From Phytophthora quininea (lineage: Eukaryota > Oomycota > Peronosporomycetes > Peronosporales > Peronosporaceae), in assembly GCA_011947345.1 (NCBI GenBank), contig JAAVTG010000845.1:620001-684000 (forward strand): DNA of 64,000 bases, in the 5' to 3' direction. The notes under the pieces are model-generated. The model was not told the origin of the DNA. It searched no databases and was given only the letters and a program-made list of their open reading frames with translations. Both the position numbers and the translations under genes were made by a program. This document shows positions 32,646-43,092 of the stretch, piece after piece; position 1 is the first letter of the stretch, and each line of letters opens with the position of its first letter.

Positions 32646-34520
32646 TTAGTTAGTTATTCGCAGTAATCTTCGTTCGCGAGAGAGGAGGGCAAACGCAACG
32701 TTGGCAGCTTTGCTTTCGTCGGATTCTGTCGTCATTCTTGAGCAATTGGAAAGCAGCCACCGCACGATCTCTACGTGACCATTGTTTTGAGCTCGGAACA
32801 GACTCGGCCAACAGCCGTCGCAGAACTTGGAGTGGAGGCACTTCACCACCTCCAAGTGGCCTCTTTCGGCCGCTTCAGGCAGAGCCCTCGCGAAGCGACC
32901 AGCCAACCCGTTCGCATACAGCCACTCGACAATATCAAAGCGACCACACTTTCCTGCTTCCCGGAGAGCGGCATTCGTACAGCCAGCCGAGGTGTTTGCA
33001 TGAAGAAGTTGCATCATCTCCAGGTTACCAGCAGCTGCTGCTCCATCCATCGCTTCGGTTGTACAGCCTTCGGATCGATTCGCAAGCAAAAACCGCACGA
33101 TAGCGAGATTTACATCCGTCTCAGGTAACCCGCCTGCATATCTTGCCGCACTGTCGATGGCAGCCACCGTGCATCCTTCAGAGCGGTTAAAGTGCAACCA
33201 CTCCACCACTTCCAAGTGTCCACCAGCTGCAGCACGATCCATCGCCCCTCTTGTGCATCCGTCCGATCGATGTTTGTGAAGCCATTTCACAACTTCAAAA
33301 TGCCCGTTGGCAGCAGCTTCGTCCATCGCTAGTGGTGTACACAGCAAAGAACGACGACCATGCCAACTCGAGTTTCTTTCATCGTCGTCAGTGGAGGCTT
33401 CACTAAGCGAGACGTCGATGTCGTGAAGGAACTGAAGCACTTTCAAATGGCCTTGACCGGAAGTAGCATCCATGATCGTATAAGGAAGAATGCCACCAGC
33501 ACGCATTTTTGTATGCTGATAGAGAGCAACGCCCATACGATGAAAGTATTGCTCGTGCAGCATCTGAACAATCGCGATGTTTCCTGCCAAGGCAGCTTCA
33601 AATATGGCGGTAGATGGGCCGTCTGGAACATTGGCCTCCTTCATTTTCCCCAGCAGCCACTCCATCATTTTCTGGTGACCAAACTTGGTCGCTTGTTTCA
33701 GCGCAACAGTGATGCCATAGTGTCTATCAACAGGAAGATGTTCAGCTTCTTCCTGGTCGTATGATATAAGCCACTGCACAAATTCGAGGTCATCCATTTT
33801 TGCTGCGTGTTGTAGTGCTTCGGTCACCAATCCTTCAGCATCGTTGAGCTCGAACCCCAACAAAATGCGGACGATCTCCACACGGGCTTGCCATTCTGTT
33901 GCTGGGCAACCTTTAAAGTGAAGGTCTCCGATTCCAAATCCTTTTCCAACCAGCCACTGCACTCGCTCCAGATCGTTTTGGGCGACTGCGCTTGCTATCA
34001 ATCGAGTGTTTAGCCGTCTCGTTTCCAACGACGTCGTCGGATCTTCGAGGTACTGAACGATCTCCCAATGTCCGTTAGCCGCAGCTTCATTGGCAACGTC
34101 GTCGCTCCAGTCGATTTTGTTCTCTTGCTGCGTCTTCAGCACTTCGAGAGCCCACAACTGACCTGTCTTCGCAGCCATCTTCGCAACTTCGGGACCAAGC
34201 TCCATCGACTGGCTGGAGAAATGTTTCAAAAGCCACTGCATCATGATAAAATCTCCCTTCAGAATTGAGTGCATTAATCCATATTCGAGCTGGTTTCGAG
34301 AATAGTAGCCTCCTTGCATTGAGTCTGCAGCGGAGATCTTTTCGGCAGCTCGAACGGTTCTTGCCCAAATCAACTCCAGTAGTGACGAGGCCCCGACGGG
34401 GCACAGTCGACACGCCACCATCAACGACATGTGAGCGACGAGAAAGTCAGACACGATGGCGCCGATTACCCTCGGGACGTCGTCGCGCAGGACGAGTTTT
34501 ACGATGGCAAGCTGCAGCAT
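32646..34520 (-). CDS. Ankyrin-repeat protein, 624 aa
   Basis: Single uninterrupted frame. The N-terminal ~70 residues (MLQLAIVKLVLRDDVPRVIG..., SSLLELIWARTV) form a leader shared with the gene at 44,745. Then follow a dozen or more ankyrin units of the oomycete type, such as GHLEVVEWLHFNRSEGCT and GHFEVVKWLHKHRSDGCT. Ankyrin solenoids bind proteins; no catalytic domain is seen and the partner is unknown. Large families of this type are common in Phytophthora genomes. The start is the ATG at 34,520, followed by the same MLQL as the paralogue. Confidence 0.88.
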   Translation of the reverse strand: MLQLAIVKLVLRDDVPRVIGAIVSDFLVAHMSLMVACRLCPVGASSLLELIWARTVRAAEKISAADSMQGGYYSRNQLEYGLMHSILKGDFIMMQWLLKHFSSQSMELGPEVAKMAAKTGQLWALEVLKTQQENKIDWSDDVANEAAANGHWEIVQYLEDPTTSLETRRLNTRLIASAVAQNDLERVQWLVGKGFGIGDLHFKGCPATEWQARVEIVRILLGFELNDAEGLVTEALQHAAKMDDLEFVQWLISYDQEEAEHLPVDRHYGITVALKQATKFGHQKMMEWLLGKMKEANVPDGPSTAIFEAALAGNIAIVQMLHEQYFHRMGVALYQHTKMRAGGILPYTIMDATSGQGHLKVLQFLHDIDVSLSEASTDDDERNSSWHGRRSLLCTPLAMDEAAANGHFEVVKWLHKHRSDGCTRGAMDRAAAGGHLEVVEWLHFNRSEGCTVAAIDSAARYAGGLPETDVNLAIVRFLLANRSEGCTTEAMDGAAAAGNLEMMQLLHANTSAGCTNAALREAGKCGRFDIVEWLYANGLAGRFARALPEAAERGHLEVVKCLHSKFCDGCWPSLFRAQNNGHVEIVRWLLSNCSRMTTESDESKAANVAFALLSRERRLLRITN

Positions 34521-34596
34521 AACGCAAAACGGTTTCTCGGGTCTCTCAAGATTTGGCAGAAAAATAGGAGCCCGAACTCGGTAGTAGTTGCAGCAG

Positions 34597-35118
34597 TCAC
34601 TCAGCCACTCGACCGACCTCTCTCGTGAGGCGGAGTTTCGTGATCACTTCTAGCTTCACTAAAAGTTGCCGGGTTCTCCGTGGAGCTGAAAAGGCAGAAT
34701 GCTTCGCTCTCGATGGAGAGATGCTAGCTCGACTCGCTGCTTGGGTTGAATCAGATCGAAGCAGTCGACTGCACTGGGATAGCAAATTCGTCGACCACAT
34801 GCACTTGTGCTTTCGCCATGTGCCAGCACTAACGACACAGCTACTTGGTGTCGATATGTTACCACACTCTAGCTGCTCTCTATCGACTTCATTGAATTCT
34901 TCGTCAATGGCGCCTAGCCACGCATTTAATTTTGCGTGCAACCTCAGGTGGAGACAACTGGGCGGATATCCATTCACTTGAGGAAACTCCTTAGTCTGGC
35001 GTGGTAGGCTGTTATAAATATTGATAGGTAGTAGTTTGCCTTTGTTGAAACGTGGCGTCCTCTCTTCCGTGGTGCGGTCCGCCTGCCTGGCGAAAACTAC
35101 GCTTTGTGAATGAGTCAT
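34597..35118 (-). CDS. Unrecognised 173-codon ORF between ankyrin and Fanzor genes
   Basis: Open frame with readings such as LLPINIYNSLPRQTKEF and LRLHAKLNAWLGAIDEEFNE that look protein-like, and no known motif. It starts at a possible non-ATG codon and lies downstream of the Fanzor gene on the same strand. It could be part of a transposon that carried the Fanzor, a degraded gene, or chance. The stretch 35,119-35,402 beyond it has no gene. Confidence 0.25.
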   Translation of the reverse strand: MTHSQSVVFARQADRTTEERTPRFNKGKLLPINIYNSLPRQTKEFPQVNGYPPSCLHLRLHAKLNAWLGAIDEEFNEVDREQLECGNISTPSSCVVSAGTWRKHKCMWSTNLLSQCSRLLRSDSTQAASRASISPSRAKHSAFSAPRRTRQLLVKLEVITKLRLTREVGRVAE

Positions 35119-35402
35119 TCGGCAACTACACTCTCAGGTGCCAAGTGAATTCTGCACACGGCTGACGGAAAGCAAGAACTCGTTTGGAAAACCACTCGAC
35201 ACCTACCGCTATAAACTTCAACCAGCTCTTATTATTACCCACTTCATTTCCAGCGTGGCCAGCTTCGCTTTTAATCCCTTTACCCCCGCTATCCTGGACG
35301 TGCTAGTAGCTACTCCTTCCTACAACATCAGCAGGTTAATGCCGGAGACCACCGACTATCCCGATGCCACCCGCAGGCACACACAGGACACTTGAGGTTT
35401 AG

Positions 35403-37335
35403 CTACGTCCCGCGGCAGAACGTGATCGGTCGGAGACCCTGCAGCTTGTACTGCAGGAGAAGTAGCATGTTTCGAGACGCATTGTCGTCGCGGTTCACAG
35501 TAGTACCAAAACAGCCATTGTTCGGACAATGGAGTACACTGTAAGCCTTGCGAGTTCGCGTCCTGCCGTCACGGCAGCGTTGCAGAGAGAACTGCTTGTT
35601 GAGCTCGGTGTGGCAGTCGGCGTGAAGTTTGCTGGTTCTGAACTCGTCGATGGATTCGACCCTGCCGTAGCGTCTCAGCTCCGCCTCGAATGCTTTGACT
35701 GGGCCCTTGGGGTGGCGCTTGATGCGGCCGCCGAGGTCGGTGTTGCTCCAATCGCCAAAGCCAACCAGAGTCCTTGCACCAGCACGTGCAGTCAGCTGCA
35801 AACAAAGCTCCCGGAGCTTCTTCTTGGCAAAGATGTATCGTCGGAAGCGTAGTTTGCGGAACGGTTTGCGTCGCTCGAAGCCGAGCAGAATGTCGAGCCG
35901 TGGAATGACGAACTGGGTGTAGGTCTCTAGGTTGTCGAGGACTGCTGTCTTCTTGGACGGTATCGTTGCGAATGCCCTCTTGACGACGGCGTCACTTTCC
36001 TTCCACGAGTTCATTGTCTTGTTGCTCGCAGTGTATCGGGCATCTTCGTATAATTCCCGAGACAAACACGACTTCTTCTCGCCATCGGAGCTGGTAGCGA
36101 CAACCAGATCACGGCGACCTGGATCGAGACCCCACATCACATCGTAATCGTCTTTACACAAGGCATGCGGCGCGGTGGAACGTTCGGGTTTGCGCAGCAT
36201 AACACTCACGTACTTTCCGTCAGTTTGAATCTCACCAGCAAACTTTCGGCTCCGCGTCTCGAACTTTTCAATCTTGAATGGCTCGCGCCAATACTGGTCA
36301 GCTACGTCATGCCAATCCGCCAGCGATGGGATGCCGGCAACGCCGGCCCACTTCAACAGAGCATGAAGCCCCGTAAAGCACATCTTGAAGTAGCAGCTCC
36401 GAAACCCACGCTTGTACGGAAGAAGAGAAAAGACGCGAATCTTATGAAACTCCGGGCTCTCCAGTTCTTCCTTATTGCTTTCGTCCTCAAGGTTATCTTT
36501 TATTAGCTGGTTGCGCTCCTCGATGTCAGTGAGAAACTCGTACGTCAGCGGCATAAGCAAGTGGGCTTTCTCATCGAGATACCCGTTGGCCTTGCGGGGA
36601 TCCTGTCTCGCCATTCAACAACCCTTCTGTCTCTACCGCCGTACTGGTCTGGTGACAGAACGTCTTTGAGGAAGCGGTAGGCTTGGCTGCTATTGAACTG
36701 ATAGATGCGCTTGACATGCTTGTTGAACCGACGGTAAAGTTGCCACACACCGCGTTGCTGGCATTGGTTGCCATTTGGCGGCTTGCACACTGTTGGAAGC
36801 CGTGTGCGATATGGGTGCTATTTGCTCGCTGGACACGTTCTCCTCACTACCGATTGTATAGTAGGACAGATGCTCGCAGCTCGTCGCCTGCAGACCGTGG
36901 TGGGCCGCCATTCATCACAGCCCCGAGGCAGTGTGAGAAGAATGGGTGATCCAGCGGCTTGAGAGGTCGTCCCAGCTCACACATCTGAGCCACATGGATG
37001 TTAGCAAGTAGATACGCCTCCAACGTCGACTTGTCCATGTCGAACAGTATTTCGTCCCACGGGAGATGTAACTGCGTTGCCAGCGTCCTGAAAACGCGTT
37101 CATTGTCGTCTTCACCGCAACAACGGTAGCACCGACGTTGACACGGTGTTTCACAGCGATGTCTGGGCGACGGCACTTGATGGGGCGCTCTTCCGAGTCA
37201 CCGCCGTCATCCCGCCGCTGGGGTCTGCCCGCCGCTTGGGCGACATGCCCTTGATGACGCTGCTTGGTTAGTCTTGTTGGTTGGAAGTCTGTTCGCGACA
37301 GGGAAGAATGAGATGTGATCGTGTTGGCTTCCATG
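35403..37335 (-). CDS. Fanzor (eukaryotic TnpB-like RNA-guided nuclease)
   Basis: The C-terminal 403-codon frame (35,403-36,614) has the Fanzor/TnpB signature. RuvC-I is GLDPGRRDLVVATS. A Gly/Asp-rich GFGDWS segment sits where TnpB has its RuvC-II glutamate, and DEFRTSK offers the alternative glutamate described for Fanzor1. A zinc-finger region follows (SKLHADCH ... LHCPNNGC), then RuvC-III NRDDNASRNML. N-terminal pieces on the same strand fit the family: KSTLEAYLLANIHVAQMCEL and DHPFFSHCLGAV (about 36,920-37,025) and LYRRFNKHVKRIYQF (about 36,695-36,740). An upstream ATG (37,335) opens a basic, Lys/Arg-rich leader. Frame breaks near 36,61x (one missing base in a G run would fix it), 36,85x (TAG) and 37,11x are unresolved: introns, assembly indels or real decay. 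In life it would cut DNA guided by an omega-type RNA and is usually carried by transposons. Confidence 0.82.
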
Positions 37336-37646
37336 GCGGCCGCCAAAGTATGGAGCTTTATTCTGTATATTGTGGGGCTAGAAGGGTTAAAGACCGCCGC
37401 TGCGACTTTGAGCACCAGCGCACCCTCCGCTCCTCCTGAGCATAACCAAACACAAGGCTACCGCCGAGAAGCTTAAGTATCCTAGATAAGAGTCTTCATC
37501 CATATCTGCAGCTCGTAGTGTCAGATTCGTTTGGCGATTCGCGGATCTGGCAAAGGACTACCAGACCTTCTCGCATATTTGATCGCGATTGGCTGAGAAC
37601 TTCAACTCCACTTCAATATTTTCGTAACGACTATTGCAGCGCAAGA
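37336..37646. other. Region between Fanzor and coiled-coil gene
   Basis: Divergent upstream regions of two genes. No clear terminal inverted repeat marking the end of a Fanzor-carrying element was found. Confidence 0.4.
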
Positions 37647-39681
37647 ATGCCTCCACGTCCGGCAACGGGGTCCCAGCGCAAGGCAACGTTGACAACATCG
37701 AACCAGCCGCTGCAAGGTAAACTGCGTCCGCATTCTGCCGCGCTGCTCGTTACAGAGATCCCAACTCGCTCTGCTGCTGCGACCAAAGGGAGCAATGGCG
37801 AACGCGTCGGCGCCACGAGCGACGAGCTGATTCGGGACCTGGAGCACAAAGTGCGGAAAGTAGTGGAGCTCAAGCGCGCCAAGAGCGACAAACTGCGCTT
37901 TGCCGTCACCAAGAAGCGAGAGGACGTGGACAAGGCCAAACTGGTCCTGCAAGACCTGATCAAGGACAGCGAGGCACTGGGCGTGCACTACCACCCAAAC
38001 AACCAGACAGAGGACAAGAGCGACGACAAAATCGTAGAAGAGCCCAACCGTCTGCAGCCGATCGTCTCCATCTCTCGACGCCCAGTGTACTCCAAACATA
38101 CTAAGATCAACGAGCTGGAAACTAAGCTGGAGAAGAGGGCGCAGGCATCCCACGACATCCTGCGCAGTACGGTGGTGCTAGAACACATTAAAAAGCGGCT
38201 GCTGAATGAGCGGATCGAACTCACCCAGGAGACGAACCAGTTGAAGGCGAAGTTCGCAGAGCTGGACCATCAGACGCAGGAGCTCCAGAAGAAAGACATC
38301 GCAGCCAGCGAAGCCGTCAGCCAGGTGCAGACGCGAGTCACGCAGCAGAAAGATGAGATGGAGACCAATCTGCGGAAATACAAACGAGAAGTGGAGATGC
38401 GGCAGAAGTGGGCTCGCGAGAAAGCAAAGTTCGAGAAGTACTACGACGACCAAATGCAGACGCTGCTGGAGAGCACCGGACAGAACTCAAGCGCCAGGTC
38501 GCCAGAGGATAAAAGGGAAGTCCGCTGAAGCGCGGAGATCGCAGCAGTAGGTAGTTGTACACTGATTTGGTTGACGGAGCTGATACGATAGTTTTGCTTT
38601 CCATGACAGCCTCTCCGTCAAGGATTCGCCGTCAAAGTGTCGGCGTGGTGGACGACCAGGAAACGCAGGAGGAGTATCGCCAAGCTTTCCTTCGCATGGG
38701 CTTTGGGCATCACACCGACGGGGTCGATCCTGAAGAAATCATCCGAGTGTGTCTCTCTCACGAACAAATTATGAAGGAGCTGGATGAGAAGCATGCGGAA
38801 GACATGGAGCGGATTGCGTTGCTGCGAGACCAACTCGTACGGTGATTCCGCGTACTGTCAATGAAAACTCTGTCTAACGTCCGCCATTTCTACTGGGTTT
38901 AGGCACACTCGAGGAGTATTGCTACGGAGAAGATCCCGCTGTCAAAACGCGGCACGTCACAGCGACTCGAGACAAAAGAAATTGAGATCTCAAGCGTCGA
39001 GCGAGCGCTGGCAACTGTCGTGGACCAGTACATGTTTGTGGATCAAAGCGTCCGGCCGTTGAAGGTTTGTGTGCAATCCTCATGATCTCCTGCCTCTGTC
39101 TTCTTGACCTTGGTTACTTTGCTCAGATCGGACTTCAACATATCCTCCAAAATGTCACGAACGAGACCGTTAACGTCGACGATACCGCCGGGATGGAGAA
39201 GGCGCTCTTGGACTCCATCGAAGAGATGATGAAGTTAGTGCGCAAGAACCAAGATGACACCCAGTCCGAATCAAATCAATCTCCCACAGAGGACAACCCG
39301 AGTCACCTAGACTCGGAACCTGGTAGCATCGACGAGCCTCACTACAATACGACTGCGGGAATTCAAACAAAGTCTGGCGTCGTGTCTGCGGAAAACTTCA
39401 CGTCGCCGTACAATATCCGCATCCCACCCAAGCCAAAAGAGCCGTATTATGTGCTTGGTGTGAATGTCGCTCTCCAGCCTGCAAAACAGCAAGACGAAGG
39501 AGGTACGCGATGCGGTGTCGATTGTTTTGTACAATTGACTGAATTTGTTATTGCTGCAGAAGCAGATGATTTAGACTTTGACGTCATGGACCGATCGACC
39601 GTGAAGCGGATTTCGTCGGTGCTGGTTTGCACGAGCACCGGGAAGAAAACGAAGGACGAGCGTGGCGGATATTTCAACTAA
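37647..39681 (+). CDS. Coiled-coil protein, probable outer-dynein-arm docking subunit (ODAD3/CCDC151-like)
   Basis: Multi-exon gene. Exon 1 from ATG 37,647 (MPPRPATGSQRKATL) encodes long heptad-rich coiled coils (KINELETKLEKRAQASHDI; LKAKFAELDHQTQELQKK). Later exons read EEYRQAFLRMGFGHHTDGVD, MFVDQSVRPLK|IGLQHILQ and a C-terminal Ser/Thr/Tyr-poor tail ending at 39,681. Clear introns: 38,837-38,902, 39,065-39,126 and 39,503-39,559. An intron at about 38,551-38,609 probably joins exon 1 to exon 2, but an in-frame TGA at 38,526 is unexplained. The EAF-like and IGLQH-like segments recall CCDC151, which docks outer dynein arms on axonemal doublets; this assignment rests on pattern memory only. The alternative is an unrelated coiled-coil protein or two genes. 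Confidence 0.5.
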
Positions 39682-39812
39682 CTTTATTTTATGGAGTACT
39701 TCACACTGCCAACAAACATCTAAGTGGAAGAGCTGTAAAATCGAGCGTATTGCTCATGGTACGCTTGTTGACACGACTCGCCACAAAAGACTTTTTGTCT
39801 GCTCATCGTGGA

Positions 39813-40937
39813 CTAGCACGTCCGCCTGAACAACGCGATAACACTGCCAGCAACCTTTAATTCAGACGGCGTGCATCCGCTTTCAGATTGCTCGACAGGG
39901 GCAAACAACGACCGCGACTCGGAACTATTGTTATTGCCGCCATTTCTCCACGCCATCAACGCTTCTTGAAAAGATTTCTGCGCTTCTGCCTCGTCGTATG
40001 TGCCCTCAAGTAAAGCCCCGCCTCCATTGTTCTCCTCGTTCGGATCATCGTTAAAGCCATTCAGCATTGGATTGACCCACTCATCGTCTTGATTTGATTT
40101 CGCTGAGGTCTGCTCCGCATCACCCTCTCTCCACTCCAACAACGCCTTCATAAAGGAAGCATGGCCAGCATCCTCATCGAATTCTCCATCCGCCAGATTA
40201 ATCGGAACTTCACCGTCGCTATCAACTGCATTCTCTACCAGTGGGGTTACATGCGACCAATGCGTCTTTGCTGCCAATTTACTTGTCGGCGACGAGACTT
40301 CCGGTTGGGTATCGCGAAGTTTCGGGTCGATTATCTCGGCAGCTTCAGAACGAGCTGCTTGCTGGTCTCGGATCTGCTCCAACTCTGCCAGCAATCGATT
40401 TCGACTCGACAGCTTTGAAAGTCCAAACTGCACGCACTTGTCCGGTGTCAAGCCCAACAATACTTTACCCGAGACTTGGTGAAACTCAAACCCGCTCTGG
40501 CACTCCTCAAGGCCAATGGTTGATAGCCACTCGAGCACTTGAGGCACCGTCCACTTTTCCACCGTCGCAGGCGACAAGATGGCAAGTTGCTGCCGTGACG
40601 AACTCTTCTTACTCTTCTTGTCCTTCTTGCTACTTGACAGTCGGTCACTGCCGTCTTTCTTCTTGGTTTTGGACGAGCTGGTTTTCTGATGAACATCCTT
40701 GGCGTATGCTCGCACGCTGCCGCGGTCTTCTCGAGCACTGCGCCAGCGATTGCCAGCGTGCTTCAACGGCAGCTCCTTATCTCGTTTCTGCTTCTCTTCC
40801 AGCATCGCCACACGCAGCTGTCGCAGTCGTGTCTCCATCGCTTGGGCATCTTCTTCCAGTCGATCGGACGCTTTGGCGCTTTTGCCTCGGCCCACTCGAG
40901 GCCTCCCGAAAACCCCATTGATCCCTTCCTTCGCCAT
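39813..40937 (-). CDS. SAM-domain protein, 374 aa
   Basis: The start is set at ATG 40,937 (MAKEGINGVFGRPRVGRG); the frame is open upstream but crosses into the divergent kinase promoter. After a Lys/Ser-rich linker (about residues 90-115) there is a SAM domain of about 65 residues: VEKWTVPQVLEWLSTIGLEE ... GLTPDKCVQFGLSKLSSRNR ... LLAELEQIR. The acidic C-terminal half carries two copies of an F-x-x-A-L-x-x-W-R motif (SFMKALLEWREG and SFQEALMAWRNG). SAM domains mediate self- or hetero-association. The role is unknown; the neighbour on one side is a probable ciliary gene, on the other a kinase 163 bp away, transcribed divergently. Confidence 0.8.
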   Translation of the reverse strand: MAKEGINGVFGRPRVGRGKSAKASDRLEEDAQAMETRLRQLRVAMLEEKQKRDKELPLKHAGNRWRSAREDRGSVRAYAKDVHQKTSSSKTKKKDGSDRLSSSKKDKKSKKSSSRQQLAILSPATVEKWTVPQVLEWLSTIGLEECQSGFEFHQVSGKVLLGLTPDKCVQFGLSKLSSRNRLLAELEQIRDQQAARSEAAEIIDPKLRDTQPEVSSPTSKLAAKTHWSHVTPLVENAVDSDGEVPINLADGEFDEDAGHASFMKALLEWREGDAEQTSAKSNQDDEWVNPMLNGFNDDPNEENNGGGALLEGTYDEAEAQKSFQEALMAWRNGGNNNSSESRSLFAPVEQSESGCTPSELKVAGSVIALFRRTC

Positions 40938-41099
40938 TGTCGCAACGGCAAACCCAACAACTGCGCGACTCTGCGGAACGAAACCACAGGGCAACGAGAT
41001 ATCGAGGACGAAAACAATATGCTTCCCAACACGCTATTTTTGCGAAGTGTTCATCTCGGAATCGCTATCCCCATTGCAACAAACCACCGTGCCAGTGCA

Positions 41100-43034
41100 A
41101 TGCTCAGACCGTCGGCAATTCCGACCCAGTCACCGACCAAGAAGAACCCTGCGAGTCCGACCAAACCATTGCCAAGCCCCGCAATCCTCCCACTTTCGCG
41201 GTGCTTGTCGACTCCAGTTCAAAATGGCAAACCTGTCGGCACGAGTATGACCCCACCGCCAGCACGCCGACAAGAACGTAAAGAGCGAGCCGGCAGCGGA
41301 CTCTTCGAGAGATCGAATCCGTTCGACACGGATTTCAGCGACAAGGAGCTGCTGGCTCAAGGTGGCTTCGGCAAAATCTACAAGTGCAAGTCCAGCATCG
41401 ACGGCCGATGGTACGCGGTCAAGATCGAGCAGTTCTGGTTCAAACCGGAGACGTACTTCAATCCGTCGCAAGTGCGAGATGTCATGATGAACGAAGCGCT
41501 GGTGCTGGCGGGGCTTGATCACGAAAACGTGTCGGTACTACAATACGTGGGTGTTAGGGTCGTTGATCCCAGCAGTGAACAAAGGCCAAGACCTCGAACC
41601 GCTCGACAGCCCAAACGCTTCCACGACGTACACGCTGACGAGGAGAACGAGCAGTCCGTCGAGATCGTCGAGCGTCAGTAGCTACTCGGGCTTCGAGTCG
41701 ATCAATGAGACGGCGGAAAGCGACGATGAAGCAGACATGGCCTCGTCCAACTATTCGTCGGCGTACACGTACGATCAGGAGGACAACGCAGTTGCTAGTT
41801 TCAACGACTTGGGTTTCGAGATGGCACCTGCTGAGGAGGAGGAAGAAGAACCCGATGTTAGTCCTCGCTTGTCTCTAGCTCGATCTCAGGGTCTTTTGGA
41901 CGACAAGGACAGCTCCGAAGTATTCGACAGACCATTGCAGAAGCAGAGAAGTGACGAGCGTATGAAGTCGGAGTCCTCTTCCTCGTCTTCCGGGGCTTTC
42001 ATCACACAGATCGACGTGTATATCCAGATGGCTCTTTACGAAGGCAACTCGCTTCGGGACTGGATGGACGAACGCAAACCTGGCGAGGTGGACCCCGCCA
42101 AGAACATGCACATTTTCCAGCAGATCGTGAACGGTCTCAAATACATCCACAAACAGGGACTTGTGCACCGCGACATCAAACCAGCCAACATTTTCCTCAC
42201 TAGCGAGTCGTGCGTCAAGATCGGAGACTTTGGGCTGTCCAAGAACACTTTGCAGACCAGTCTGCACCTTCATCCGTCCCGTTATCTTTGTGAAGAGGAG
42301 ATGACAGCTTGGACACGATTTCCTTTGGCACCGACGACGAGATGGATGAGGTGTCCGAATTTTCTGCTGGTGTTGGCACTCCTCTCTACAGCAGCCCAGA
42401 GCAAACCCACGGAAGTCAAGCGGCGGCTGCCAGCGACGTCTACAGCCTCGGAATTTTGCTGTGCGAACTCTACTGCACTTTCGGCACGCAAATGGAGCGA
42501 TACCTGGTGCTGAGCAATGCTCGCAGGGGGCAACTTCCACCGTCGCTAGTGAACGATAACCCAGAGGTGGGAGAACTTGTCCGAGCGATGGTGCAAGAAG
42601 ACCCAACACAACGCCCGACATGTGCCAAAATCCTCGACTGCAGTGTGTTTCAGCACTCGTACCAGAAGGTGATTCTTGGTCTTCGCAGTTCATGCAAGAC
42701 CTCCGTGGAAGTGGCACCTACGTACAATGTGTCCCCAACGAAACCTACTATTTCCTCCGCAGTGGCGAATTTGCTGCACTCCATTTCGCTACTGGAACAA
42801 GAGCAGCACAAATTGCTTGCTAGTCTCGAGGCCACTAACGACGACGATTATCAAGATCATGGCGAAGATGGGTTGCGCCCCTGCAGTCCAGTGTCATCGA
42901 CGGATCAGCCTCAAATGGCATCGTCTGTGACTAAGAAATTATCTCCCAACACTATTTTACCGATCCACGACTTGAAAAAGCTGGGCACTGAGCGCCGTCG
43001 ACTCTTGGACTGCGCACTCAAGGAGTTCCAATAG
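41100..43034 (+). CDS. eIF2alpha-type (PEK/GCN2 family) protein kinase
   Basis: Glycine loop LLAQGGFGKIYKCKS, ATP-lysine YAVKIEQF, the eIF2-kinase hallmark RYYNTWV after HENV, a long acidic Ser-rich insert between the lobes (about 41,580-42,000), catalytic loop HRDIKPANIFL, KIGDFGLSK, and activation/APE-type segment VGTPLYSSPEQ. The C-lobe ends with DVYSLGILLCELY and DPTQRPTCAKIL, then an extra tail of about 120 residues. Such kinases phosphorylate eIF2alpha to throttle translation under stress; no regulatory HisRS, dsRNA-binding or lumenal domain is seen, so the trigger is unknown. Frame changes at about 41,530 (two bases short in a GT run) and 42,294 (one base short in a G run) separate conserved motifs and look like assembly indels. 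Start chosen at ATG 41,100. Confidence 0.8.
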
Positions 43035-43092
43035 GCTTCACGCATATATTGCTTTCCTCACAGCACTTGAATCTACTAGTAGTTCATGGGGT

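Noticed and set aside
32646..34520. Plus-strand frames within the ankyrin gene (for example 33,360-33,764)
   Set aside because: Shadows of the minus-strand ankyrin coding sequence.
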